Assembly (NCBI GenBank): GCA_022821065.1
Contig: JAJEEK010000103.1
Location: forward strand, 1 to 55,006
Direction of reading: 5' to 3'
DNA length: 55,006 nt
Source of the DNA: Candidatus Poribacteria bacterium
Lineage (GTDB): Bacteria > Poribacteria > WGA-4E > WGA-3G
In this document: positions 16,059 to 24,528 of the stretch, piece by piece
How the letters are laid out: every line of letters starts with the position of its first letter
How positions within the stretch are numbered: the first letter of the stretch is position 1
Notes under the pieces: model-generated
Databases searched by the model: none
Told to the model about the DNA's origin: nothing
Seen by the model: the letters and a program-made list of their open reading frames with translations, nothing else
Translations under genes and position numbers: made by a program

Positions 16059-18146
16059 ATGCAAGAAGCACTGCTCAGCGTACAGAACCTCAAAACCTAT
16101 TTTCGGACCCCGGAAGGGCTTGCCCGCGCCGTTGATGGTATCTCATTCGAGATTGCACCGAACGAGATTTTCGCGCTTGTCGGTGAGTCTGGGTGCGGTA
16201 AAAGCGTCACCGCGCTGTCCGTGATCCAACTCGTCGCGCAACCCGCAGGGTTCATCGCAGGCGGTGCCATCTACTACAACGGACAAGACATCACGCGTCT
16301 GCCAGAGGTCGAGAAACGGAAGATTCAAGGCAACGACATCGCCATGGTGTTCCAAGAGCCGATGACCAGCCTTAATCCAGTTTTCACGATCGGCAACCAG
16401 ATTTCGGAGGCGATCCACCAACATCAAAACCTACGCGGCACTGCTGCAAGGAATGCTGCGATCGAGATGCTCGACCTTGTCGGTATCCCGGAACCAGCGG
16501 CGCGTTACGATGAATATCCGCACCAGATGTCCGGTGGTATGAAACAGCGCGTCATGATTGCGATGGCACTCTCCTGCCGTCCGGGACTCCTCATCGCTGA
16601 CGAACCCACAACCGCTCTGGATGTTACGATACAGGCACAGATCCTTGAACTCATCCAACGCCTCCAGCAGGAGTTGCAGATGGCGGTGTTGCTGATTACG
16701 CATGACTTGGGAGTTGTTGCCAACATAGCGGATCGTGTCGCTGTCATGTACGCCGGGAAAATCGCGGAAATGGGGACATGGGAGCAGCTTTACAAGACCC
16801 CGCAGCACCCGTACACAGTGAAACTCTTGGCATCGACACCGGCTCGCGATAAACGCGGAACACAATTGCACACGATTACGGGTAGAGTGCCGAAGGCTAC
16901 CGAATATAGCGACGGCTGCCGATTCGCTGATCGCTGCCCGAAGGTCATGGACGGTTGCGAAACTGTTCCGCCTACGTTGCACACGGTTAACGGGGGTGAA
17001 CACAACGTCGCTTGCCATCTTTACAACCCCGAACCGCCTTTCAACGCTCAAACGGATGGTGCTGCACGATTGGAACTCGAAACGGATGGAGAAGATGGAA
17101 GAGTGAAAGAGCGAAAGGATAGCGAGCTATCTACTGCCCACCCTTCTACAGTAATGGGCGGAGACTCCGCTTCCAATCCGCTCCTTCAAGTGGAGAATTT
17201 CTGTGTCCACTACCCGATTCAGAAGGGGATTTTTAAACGGACGGTCGGTTATGTCTATGCAGTTGATGATGTCACGCTTGATATTCCGCGTGGTAAAACG
17301 CTTGCCCTCGTCGGAGAGTCCGGGTCCGGTAAGACCTCATTCGGCAAAGCGATCCTCCGATTAGGCGTGCCTGTTGAAGGTGAACTTGTCTATAACGGTG
17401 CTAACATCGCAACTGCCACGCGTCAGGAAATGCACCCCTATCGGAAACGGATGCAGATTATCTTTCAAGATCCGTACGCATCCCTCAACCCGCGGATGAC
17501 CGTCGGTGCGATTATCCAAGAGGGGATGCAGGCGCACGGTATCGGTGAATCCACTGAGGAACGCGAAATCCGGGTCGCAGGACTGATGCAGCGTGTCGGT
17601 TTATCGCCGGATATGGTAACACGCTACCCGCATGAGTTTTCTGGGGGGCAGCGGCAGCGCATCGGTATCGCACGCTGTCTCGCTGTCGATCCGGAGTTCA
17701 TCGTTTGCGATGAAGCGACGAGTGCGTTAGATGTATCCGTGCAAGCGCAAATACTGAACCTACTGAAGTCGCTACAGAACGATTTTAATCTTACGTATCT
17801 CTTTATCACGCACAATCTCTCTGTCGTCGAGTATTTCGCCGATGAGGTGGCGGTGATGTATCTCGGTCGGATCGTCGAACGTGGCGCGACAGAGGAGATT
17901 TTTGATGCGCCGAAGCATCCGTATACGCGTGCACTCCTTTCCGCTGTCCCGAAGATGGATCCGCAGACCGGCGTTGAAAAGATTCGATTAGAGGGCGACG
18001 TGCCTTCACCCATCAATCGTCCGTCGGGTTGTCACTTTCATCCACGCTGTCCAGAAGTTATGACGGTATGCAAGGACGAATACCCTGACGAAACACGTTT
18101 CACACAGACGCACTCATGCAACTGTTATTTGTATCAAGACACATAG
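16059..18146 (+). CDS. Fused double ABC ATPase of the dipeptide/oligopeptide importer family (DppD-DppF type)
   Basis: 695 aa with two nucleotide-binding domains that energise peptide or nickel/opine-type ABC import. First domain: GESGCGKS near residue 44, MSGGMKQR, LLIADEPTTALD. Second domain: GESGSGKT near residue 425, FSGGQRQR, FIVCDEATSALD. Each half ends in the oligopeptide-transporter C-terminal region with conserved cysteines (CRFADRCP, CHFHPRCP). The linker (about 345-375) is low-complexity and variable. In many bacteria these are two proteins; the fusion resembles GsiA-type ATPases. No permease or binding-protein gene is adjacent, so partners must lie elsewhere. The mRNA is predicted leaderless. 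Confidence 0.93.
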   Translation: MQEALLSVQNLKTYFRTPEGLARAVDGISFEIAPNEIFALVGESGCGKSVTALSVIQLVAQPAGFIAGGAIYYNGQDITRLPEVEKRKIQGNDIAMVFQEPMTSLNPVFTIGNQISEAIHQHQNLRGTAARNAAIEMLDLVGIPEPAARYDEYPHQMSGGMKQRVMIAMALSCRPGLLIADEPTTALDVTIQAQILELIQRLQQELQMAVLLITHDLGVVANIADRVAVMYAGKIAEMGTWEQLYKTPQHPYTVKLLASTPARDKRGTQLHTITGRVPKATEYSDGCRFADRCPKVMDGCETVPPTLHTVNGGEHNVACHLYNPEPPFNAQTDGAARLELETDGEDGRVKERKDSELSTAHPSTVMGGDSASNPLLQVENFCVHYPIQKGIFKRTVGYVYAVDDVTLDIPRGKTLALVGESGSGKTSFGKAILRLGVPVEGELVYNGANIATATRQEMHPYRKRMQIIFQDPYASLNPRMTVGAIIQEGMQAHGIGESTEEREIRVAGLMQRVGLSPDMVTRYPHEFSGGQRQRIGIARCLAVDPEFIVCDEATSALDVSVQAQILNLLKSLQNDFNLTYLFITHNLSVVEYFADEVAVMYLGRIVERGATEEIFDAPKHPYTRALLSAVPKMDPQTGVEKIRLEGDVPSPINRPSGCHFHPRCPEVMTVCKDEYPDETRFTQTHSCNCYLYQDT

Positions 18147-18189
18147 TAAATTAACGTGAGTTCAATGATAAAAATAAGAAGGATGTGAC

Positions 18190-18422
18190 CGTAGGTTGGG
18201 TTGAGCGGTAAAAACCAGAAAATATCTTATTTATGTGATGGTATTGTTTTTTTATCTCATGTTGATGGAAGTGTAGATAGCGAAACCCAACAAACCGAAC
18301 AATATCGGTATGCTAATGCGTTGGGTTTCACTCATGTTTCGGTGACTTCAGGTTTTCCAATGAGCTGAAAAATAATCTATCCTGTGCGGTTTTTAGTAAG
18401 TATCCGTTCAACCCAACCTACG
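18190..18422. mobile_element. MITE-like element with terminal inverted repeats
   Basis: About 233 bp bounded by 18-bp terminal inverted repeats with one mismatch (CGTAGGTTGGGTTGAGCG at left, its inverse at right). It is AT-rich inside and has an internal hairpin GAAACCCAAC/GTTGGGTTTC (18282-18291 with 18320-18329). It encodes no protein I can support and occupies most of the 425-bp gap between the ABC ATPase and mutL. A related internal hairpin is found alone at 27791-27840. No clear target-site duplication is visible. Confidence 0.7.
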
Positions 18423-18571
18423 TGCCTGTCCTAAAACTACGTGGATATACGCGGAAATACAAGGAAAATAAGACCAAGGGACGCAGCCTGAAACGAAGTG
18501 GAAGGCGATCCTACGGAAGGAAACATGAAACTCCAGTCCGACTTCAACGAACCGCAAGGTAAATTAAAATT

Positions 18572-20455
18572 ATGGCGAAAATTAAAATACTTTCTGCAGA
18601 TGTTGCCAATAAGATTGCCGCTGGCGAAGTCGTCGAGCGTCCGGCTTCCGTCGTTAAGGAGCTGATTGAGAACGCCGTGGACGCTGAAAGCACCTCTATC
18701 CGCGTCGAAATCCGTGCAGGCGGTAAACGGCTCATCCATGTCTCCGATAACGGTGTCGGTATGGCACGCGAGGACGCACTGCTCGCCTTAGAACGCCACG
18801 CGACGAGTAAGGTCAGCCGTATCGAAGACCTTGAGAATATCCAGACGTTTGGGTTCCGTGGTGAAGCGTTGGCGAGTATCGCCTCCGTCTCACAATTTGA
18901 ACTCCTCACACGCACCGCTGAAGCACTTGAAGGGACGAAGGTTAACGTTGACGGTGGTGTCTTTCGTTCCGTGCAAGAGAGCGGCTGCTCTCCCGGCACT
19001 CACATGTCAATCAACAACCTCTTTTACAATGTCCCGGCACGCCTGAAGTTCCTTAAGACCGATACCACTGAGATGAACCATGTCACGAATCAGGTAACGT
19101 GGGCTGCACTTGCGCATCCGAATATCCATTTCTTGCTGACGCACAATGGTAGGACTATCCTTGATGTGCGTGCCTGCGATTCGCATCTGGAGCGGGTGCG
19201 TCTGCTCTATGGCAAAGAGTTCGCTGAAAACCTTATTGAGTTCACGGAGGAACTCCCCGAACTAAAAATATACGGCTTACTCGGAAAACCGGAATTCACG
19301 AAGACGAATCGGGAGTACCAACTCTTCTTTATGAATCAGCGTCCGATCCGGAGTCGGATCATCGGTGCAGCCTTGAAAGAAGGGTTTGACGCGATGGTCG
19401 CCAAGGACCGGCAGCCTGTGGCACTGCTTTTCCTGACGTTGGACCCCGAGACGGTTGATGTCAATGTGCATCCCGCGAAAATTGAAGTGCGGTTTCGGAA
19501 CGAACGGACAATTTACAGCGGTATCGTCCGCATGCTCCGCAACGCTGTCCATAAAGCGAAGTATATCCCCAAAATTGAGACCCCTGTTGAACCGACACAA
19601 ACCGAGGAAGACACCGAAAACCGCAGGACGCACGCATCACAACGAGTTCCTACGTCGAGTGCCGTATCGGTTGGTCCAGGGAGCGGGCAACCTACCCAGA
19701 CACAACGGACGTACGTACCGCCTATCCCGACGCGGCGTCCGGAGGAAGACACCGGACAGGGTAGTGAAGAGGCAGCTGAAACTTCGGACGTGCAAATCTC
19801 TTCCATGCCGACTGAAACCGTCGTGCAACCGCCACAACAGGAAATTCCAGATGGCGTAAATCTGAGTCTACTCGACTTTGAGAACGTCCAACTCAAGGCG
19901 AATCTCTTCAAAACTTATATCGTCGCTGAGGCAGGAGATAAAATCTTCTTCATCGATCAGCACGTCGCTGCCGAGCGCGTGCTATATGAACGTTTCGTCA
20001 ACCAGATGCAAGCCGATGGAATTCCTGTGCAAGGGTTGCTGCTACCGGTCACATTGGAAGCGACACCGCAGCAGCTCAGTGCTTTGAAAGTTCACGGCGA
20101 CATCTTCAGTAAACTCGGTTTTGATCTGGAAGAGTTCGGTGGGAACACGATCCTGATTCGTGCGATCCCGTCGCCGCTCCCGACCCGCGTCGCGGCACAG
20201 ACGGTTACGGATCTATTGGACAAACTCCCTGAAGCACCGCATACCGAGGTCCAACTCCCAAAAGCGATTGACGATGCCTTGATTACCGTTGCATGTAAAT
20301 CTGCTGTCAAAGCAGGCGATACGTTGGATATGAAGGAGATGGTGAATCTTATCAAGGAATTATCGCAGGCAAAACTCCCGTTCAATTGTCCGCATTCCCG
20401 TCCGATCATCGTCGAGATGGGGCGAGATGAATTGGAACGCCGCTTCCATCGGTAA
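18572..20455 (+). CDS. mutL: DNA mismatch repair protein MutL
   Basis: GHKL ATPase of mismatch repair (627 aa). The N-terminal ATPase has ENAVDA, DNGVGM and GFRGEAL motifs within residues 1-110. A transducer domain follows to about residue 330, then a low-complexity Pro/Thr-rich linker. The C-terminal dimerisation/endonuclease domain carries DQHVAAERVLYE, a variant of DQHA(X)2E(X)4E, plus ACKSAVKA and CPHSRP. Together these indicate an endonuclease-type MutL of organisms lacking MutH. The ribosome site is weak (AAGG 12 bases away). No mutS lies nearby. The following small ORF overlaps its 3' end. Confidence 0.95.
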   Translation: MAKIKILSADVANKIAAGEVVERPASVVKELIENAVDAESTSIRVEIRAGGKRLIHVSDNGVGMAREDALLALERHATSKVSRIEDLENIQTFGFRGEALASIASVSQFELLTRTAEALEGTKVNVDGGVFRSVQESGCSPGTHMSINNLFYNVPARLKFLKTDTTEMNHVTNQVTWAALAHPNIHFLLTHNGRTILDVRACDSHLERVRLLYGKEFAENLIEFTEELPELKIYGLLGKPEFTKTNREYQLFFMNQRPIRSRIIGAALKEGFDAMVAKDRQPVALLFLTLDPETVDVNVHPAKIEVRFRNERTIYSGIVRMLRNAVHKAKYIPKIETPVEPTQTEEDTENRRTHASQRVPTSSAVSVGPGSGQPTQTQRTYVPPIPTRRPEEDTGQGSEEAAETSDVQISSMPTETVVQPPQQEIPDGVNLSLLDFENVQLKANLFKTYIVAEAGDKIFFIDQHVAAERVLYERFVNQMQADGIPVQGLLLPVTLEATPQQLSALKVHGDIFSKLGFDLEEFGGNTILIRAIPSPLPTRVAAQTVTDLLDKLPEAPHTEVQLPKAIDDALITVACKSAVKAGDTLDMKEMVNLIKELSQAKLPFNCPHSRPIIVEMGRDELERRFHR

Positions 20456-20843
20456 GGAGAAGAATGACACACTCCAAAGAAAGTGGCACGCGTGGGACAT
20501 CCACCCCGCGCTCCAACTGATCTATGCCGATTTTGTCACGTTGGTTGGTAGAGAGGCAGTCAAGGAGATACAAAAACTCGTAGGCGTTGAAGCGGACGGT
20601 CAATGGGGGATGGGCACAGCGGATGCCGTTAGAGCGTTCAATGCCGACTTTGAAGCGAAACGTTCTCAGAATCCGGACTACGCGTGGAAGGTGTTCCTCC
20701 AATTCGACACCCAGAAACGCGCCGTTTTCCAATCACTGGCAAAAGAGAACCCAGAGAAATACGCCGACCATATCCAGAAGTGGCTCAAACGCTCAGACGA
20801 CTTGAAAACCTACATGCAACCCGTTTTAACAAGTAAGAAATGA
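20427..20843 (+). CDS. Small protein with possible peptidoglycan-binding-like segment
   Basis: 138 aa, beginning inside the 3' end of mutL (29-bp overlap, different frame). The middle part, IQKLVGVEADGQWGMGTADA, resembles the repeat in predicted peptidoglycan-binding domains of phage-type muramidases (PG_binding_3). The C-terminal half also resembles the helical end of such proteins, but no catalytic domain is present. The start is uncertain: the strongest Shine-Dalgarno (AAGGAG, 20454-20459) has no in-frame ATG after it. No signal peptide. Function unknown; possibly a phage remnant or a coupled gene. Confidence 0.5.
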   Translation: MNWNAASIGKEKNDTLQRKWHAWDIHPALQLIYADFVTLVGREAVKEIQKLVGVEADGQWGMGTADAVRAFNADFEAKRSQNPDYAWKVFLQFDTQKRAVFQSLAKENPEKYADHIQKWLKRSDDLKTYMQPVLTSKK

Positions 20844-20856
20844 CCGAAGAAATTTC

Positions 20857-20885
20857 TTGATTTTTTCTTTACAATAGATTAAAAT
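20857..20885 (+). promoter_or_regulatory. Promoter upstream of the WDG-motif small gene
   Basis: TTGATT (20857-20862), 17-bp spacer, TAAAAT (20880-20885). It would start near 20892, giving a 27-nt leader that contains GGGAGG. Confidence 0.55.
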
Positions 20886-20918
20886 ATTCCCTAAGTCTAC
20901 GGGAGGTTTGAATGCAAT

Positions 20919-21356
20919 ATGGACACTGAAGTAACAGTCTTCACGCAACCTTGGAAGTCATACCAAGCTTGCAAGCTTAAAATATCAGAGCAATTTGACA
21001 TCTTAGCACAACGGGAAGATAACTGGGATGGACACGGTTCACCAAAACCGACTGATTTAACCTTAGCGCACGCGAAGGTGGTTATGGACGCGTTGTTGGA
21101 TGCTGTCATTTCTGCTGGACATCGGTGCGACATGCCATCTATCTCCAGTGATGAAGATGGCGAGGTAACCGTAGCATGGTATGAGGGGGAGCGGCAATTA
21201 CATCTTCAAATCGGAGACCATGAGGCAGAGTTCTTCAAAGTTTGGGGGACGAATATTGATACAGAGATGGACGTAGATTTTCTAAAACCTGACAATTATC
21301 TAACGCTTTGGGAATGGTTAATTGAGAGTGTTAAGGTTTGCCATCACACCCAATAG
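20919..21356 (+). CDS. Conserved hypothetical protein with EDNWDGHGSPKP motif
   Basis: 145 aa, soluble, acidic. It has a helical N-terminal half containing QREDNWDGHGSPKPT and a beta-strand C-terminal half (PSISSDEDGEVTVAWYEGERQLHLQI). I recognise this as a recurrent family of unknown function seen in cyanobacteria and candidate phyla, often near mobile or toxin-like genes. GGGAGG lies 12 bases before the ATG. The same ribosome site is five bases from an earlier ATG (20912) that opens a 5-codon ORF overlapping this start. It converges with the next small gene, their 3' ends overlapping by 26 bp. Confidence 0.7.
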   Translation: MDTEVTVFTQPWKSYQACKLKISEQFDILAQREDNWDGHGSPKPTDLTLAHAKVVMDALLDAVISAGHRCDMPSISSDEDGEVTVAWYEGERQLHLQIGDHEAEFFKVWGTNIDTEMDVDFLKPDNYLTLWEWLIESVKVCHHTQ

Positions 21357-21570
21357 AGGGTTCACCAGCGTATAGGGTTAAATATTCAAGGACTTCTGCT
21401 TGCATTTTCTCTATTTCTGCCCGATACCCACTTGAAACGAGAGAGAATTCTTCAGGGGTGGCTTTAACCCGCAATTGCAAGAGCAGATCTTGAAAGTAGG
21501 CTATACGTTGTTGACTTGTTTTGAGTTCTTTATCATTGTGAATTATGACAGGGAGGTAATTCTGTTGCAT
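21331..21570 (-). CDS. Small coiled-coil protein, possible antitoxin-like
   Basis: 79 aa with an N-terminal strand (MQQNYLPVIIHNDKEL) and two long helices (QQRIAYFQDLLLQLR and YRAEIEKMQAEVLEYLTLY). The pattern resembles the small proteins of the form 'NEREYxITKxQ...LxSxLxDLxxEIxEYE' that precede HTH or toxin genes, but similarity is only by eye and the function is unknown. It converges on the WDG-motif gene with a 26-bp overlap of 3' ends. The start has no clear ribosome site. Confidence 0.55.
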   Translation of the reverse strand: MQQNYLPVIIHNDKELKTSQQRIAYFQDLLLQLRVKATPEEFSLVSSGYRAEIEKMQAEVLEYLTLYAGEPSIGCDGKP

Positions 21571-21670
21571 TTGTTTTTCATGTCTGTTTGCTACTCACAG
21601 AATTCTCAGAGGTAGCAGTAATTAAAGTTTACGTCTATTTTAGTAGTATTACCCAAGTTGCCTCTTTGTA

Positions 21671-21691
21671 GCATAGGCTGTTAGCCTGTGC
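21671..21691. repeat. Short palindrome GCATAGGCT/AGCCTGTGC
   Basis: 9-bp stem with one G-U pair and a 3-nt loop, in the 268-bp gap between the small coiled-coil gene and the restriction operon. Palindromes of this 'AGGCTGTTAGCCT' type look like dispersed intergenic repeats. The rest of the gap holds only AT-rich sequence with a small CAGAC/GTCTG hairpin next to the nuclease stop. Confidence 0.5.
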
Positions 21692-21838
21692 ATCTTCGGG
21701 CTGAAAATCATAGGAAACACGCCACGTTTTTCGCAAAAATGACCACTTTTCACTGAAAAACGGTGTTTGTGCGTCTAAAATCACATAGGTAGCAAGTTAG
21801 GTTAGTATTGAACAGACAAAAAGTCTGGATTCAAATCA

Positions 21839-23575
21839 TCAATCCCAGTTTATTTCTACTTCGGAAAGACAACCAAACTTTTCCGATACATCTTGTAGGT
21901 TGACTTTCTTTTTTCTAATTTCCTCTGCAAGCAGCAGCAAATTATAAGACGTAATCCCAGCACCAGGGGTGTCCTGAGTTGATCTTGATATCCGGTGCAA
22001 TTGGTTTTCGTATTTCCCACCAAACTTACTGGACACAAATAGGAACTTGAATAGATTGACATCAGAAGGAAAATGTTCCCACCACTTTGGAGAATGTCTT
22101 GGATCTCGTTGAATGTTTTCATTAACGTAGCGTGTCATTTTATCTGCTTCCTGACGAGGAATGTTAAAGCTTTTGCCGTACGCCTTGGTATCAATGATAA
22201 CACCGTAATTTTCTGTTAACTCCCGTGTGAAAATCAAACCATCTGGGCGATCTGTTTCACCTAAACGGAGCCCATCAAATCCACACTGCTCTACAAGAAG
22301 TTCAACCGTTTTCATTTCAAATAATCGGCTGCCTTCGCGACCTGAAAAACTCAAGGGTATGAGGACAAGATAATCGTGAGGAACATGCTCTAAAAGTTCT
22401 CGACACCTATCAATGGATTCCTGAATGTCGCTTTTAATCGTTTCTTTCGTAGCGAAATTGGGAATTACCAAATTTTGAATAGTGTCTCGCAGAAAGTACC
22501 CCTTTTGTTCCCGTTGAATATTAAGACCAATTTGTTCTAAACCTTTTAGATCATTGATGATAGTTGTTTCGGTTTCGTTGAATTCTTTGCTGGTTAATAC
22601 TTGCTGTAATGCTTGTACCGAAAGACTTTTTTTAGAAATTTCTTGTAGAATTAATGCTCGTCGTGTGCGTATATAAGCTCGATCTTTCCCTTTAGTTGCT
22701 AACATTTCCCAAAAGACGTTCTTTGAAATTCGTTTTTGGATATTAGTTCCGAGTCCTCTCCTCCGGGCCTTCAATCCGGCTGGGGTAATCGTATAGGCTT
22801 GAGGTATGGAACTCTTATATTCCTTACTTCCAAAAGTAACTACAACCTGTTTTTCTTCTTGTGTTACCCAGCCCATGTAATCAAGCCAGCGTGCAATCAT
22901 TCGGGCATACTTATCCGATGTTCCCTCCCAGTCTGTGAGCATCTTATTCTTTTCCTTTGAATCCTCTATCTGCGCGAGCGAGCGGACTAAAATGTTCTGT
23001 GGTAAATTGGTAAATCCATCTTCACCTACAAAACCGAGTTGTTTACCAATTTCAAATTTGGTCAGATGATCCCCATCGGCAAGTAGGTTTAACACACGCA
23101 TTATAGGCGGATAGGAGAGAAATGCTTGAGCGAGAATTTCTTTTTCATCGGGTGCGCCAGTTTGTGTTTTGGTGTACTGTGAACCGAATTTAGTGATTGA
23201 GAAACTATCTGTACGGCTATCATAGTGTATGAAACCCAAGGCATGTGCCCATCTTATGAAATTGTCTGCAGGCCAATCCCCGATAAATTCACGCCTCTGT
23301 CCTTTGATAACTGCTTGTATTATACCATTACACCGTGAGTCTTTACGTGGTATAAAAGCAGTACCTTTCAAATCAGTATATTTTAGTTTCAGGGGTGTAC
23401 GCTTAAGTTCTGAGATGAAATAATTGCGCCCATCTCTTTCCTCAATAAGGGTTGGTATAAGTTCGCCTATCAATTCATGGTACGTTGATGATTGATTATC
23501 GAAAACCTCAACAGTTCTTCTGAGGTTTTCGATTTTTCCTGGGTCTTGTATCCAACCAAATGTGTGGAGTTTCAT
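21839..23575 (-). CDS. FokI-like type IIS restriction endonuclease
   Basis: 578 aa, matching FokI in length (about 580) and, as far as I recall its sequence, along its whole extent. The N-terminus has HTFGWIQDPGKIENLRR and WAHALGFI, the middle has WEGTSDKYARMI and YIRTRRALIL, and the end has a FokI cleavage domain with YGVIIDTKAY, EADKMTRYV and FKFLFVS. Catalytic residues D445, D462 and K464 reproduce the spacing of FokI D450, D467 and K469. FokI binds GGATG and cuts at 9/13; similar recognition is inferred from the conserved DNA-binding half. Start: the ATG at 23575, with AAGGAG eight bases upstream; the ATG at 23581 is too close to that site. It is the last gene of the operon, two bases after the second methyltransferase. 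Confidence 0.93.
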   Translation of the reverse strand: MKLHTFGWIQDPGKIENLRRTVEVFDNQSSTYHELIGELIPTLIEERDGRNYFISELKRTPLKLKYTDLKGTAFIPRKDSRCNGIIQAVIKGQRREFIGDWPADNFIRWAHALGFIHYDSRTDSFSITKFGSQYTKTQTGAPDEKEILAQAFLSYPPIMRVLNLLADGDHLTKFEIGKQLGFVGEDGFTNLPQNILVRSLAQIEDSKEKNKMLTDWEGTSDKYARMIARWLDYMGWVTQEEKQVVVTFGSKEYKSSIPQAYTITPAGLKARRRGLGTNIQKRISKNVFWEMLATKGKDRAYIRTRRALILQEISKKSLSVQALQQVLTSKEFNETETTIINDLKGLEQIGLNIQREQKGYFLRDTIQNLVIPNFATKETIKSDIQESIDRCRELLEHVPHDYLVLIPLSFSGREGSRLFEMKTVELLVEQCGFDGLRLGETDRPDGLIFTRELTENYGVIIDTKAYGKSFNIPRQEADKMTRYVNENIQRDPRHSPKWWEHFPSDVNLFKFLFVSSKFGGKYENQLHRISRSTQDTPGAGITSYNLLLLAEEIRKKKVNLQDVSEKFGCLSEVEINWD

Positions 23576-23577
23576 AA

Positions 23578-24528
23578 TCATTTCTCCTTACGAAAGATTA
23601 AGATGAACTGATGTAGTTGATTGGATACGTATGCATACGGGTAACCAAAGGGATAAAGTTTCTGAGACTTATCGTACCAGATTTTATAACCCCGGAACCG
23701 AAGATTGGGTATCTGAATTAACGTGTTGACAACATCAGCATGGATGAGGTTAGGATGTTCAGCGGTCGGTTGGAGATCCTTGCAGAATACTACCACGTAC
23801 CCTTTGACTTTCAAGAATTCCATAGATTGAGCGATGACAGATTTCAAAACTTTATAGAATTGATCGGATGGCATGTTTCCAAGATCGTGGTGCTCGTTAG
23901 TGAAAGGAGTGGGAGAATCATCCCCAGTTTTTTTCTTCTGTTCGCCAGTCCGCTTTTTTGAGAGCATATTTCCATACGGAGGATCAGTCAGTACGAGATC
24001 AAACAGATAATTTTTGCTGCTAAGTAGGGTTTCAAGTTGTAAGGCATTTCCCTTGTAAACTATCTGAGGTTCTAAATTTAAATGTCCGGTGGCTTTTTGG
24101 TACAGGTCGAGATACTCTTGGGATAAATCTACCCCTACACCGTGACGATTTGCCATTGAACAAGCTAAAAGCGTTCCGCCTACACCAACAAATGGATCCA
24201 GCACCCAACCGTCTTTTTTACTGAAAAATTCAATCAACCGCTTCATGAGCTGTGGTGGTTTTGGCGAAGGATGTTTCTTGCGGATATGATGGGCATCACT
24301 GTTTTCGCCAGAAGTGGGGAATAATGTATCAATGATAGGTCCTTGTTGTCCAACCCATTGGGACTTCGACAAATCATTGAGTTGTTCGCCGGTCATGAGT
24401 TCAGGTTCCCCTTCAATCAGTTCGATTGAATTTAGGAAATATATCCATTCCGCGCCGGTAAAGTCGTTGAGTGTATTGCGTGGATCGCGCTTTCCTTTTT
24501 CTTTTTTTTTCTTATTTGCTTTCGACAT
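23578..24528 (-). CDS. DNA methyltransferase of the FokI-like system (second methylase)
   Basis: 316 aa. The SAM-binding region HPSPKPPQLMKRLIEFF...LDPFVGVGGT (about residues 85-120) comes before the catalytic motif DPPYGN (near residue 183). DPPY indicates N6-adenine or, less often, N4-cytosine methylation. The N-terminus is highly basic (SKANKKKKEKGKR). In the known FokI system one fused protein methylates both strands of the asymmetric site with two domains; this protein is the natural candidate for one strand. It overlaps the other methylase by 17 bp and ends two bases before the nuclease start, so the three are translated from one mRNA. Confidence 0.9.
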   Translation of the reverse strand: MSKANKKKKEKGKRDPRNTLNDFTGAEWIYFLNSIELIEGEPELMTGEQLNDLSKSQWVGQQGPIIDTLFPTSGENSDAHHIRKKHPSPKPPQLMKRLIEFFSKKDGWVLDPFVGVGGTLLACSMANRHGVGVDLSQEYLDLYQKATGHLNLEPQIVYKGNALQLETLLSSKNYLFDLVLTDPPYGNMLSKKRTGEQKKKTGDDSPTPFTNEHHDLGNMPSDQFYKVLKSVIAQSMEFLKVKGYVVVFCKDLQPTAEHPNLIHADVVNTLIQIPNLRFRGYKIWYDKSQKLYPFGYPYAYVSNQLHQFILIFRKEK

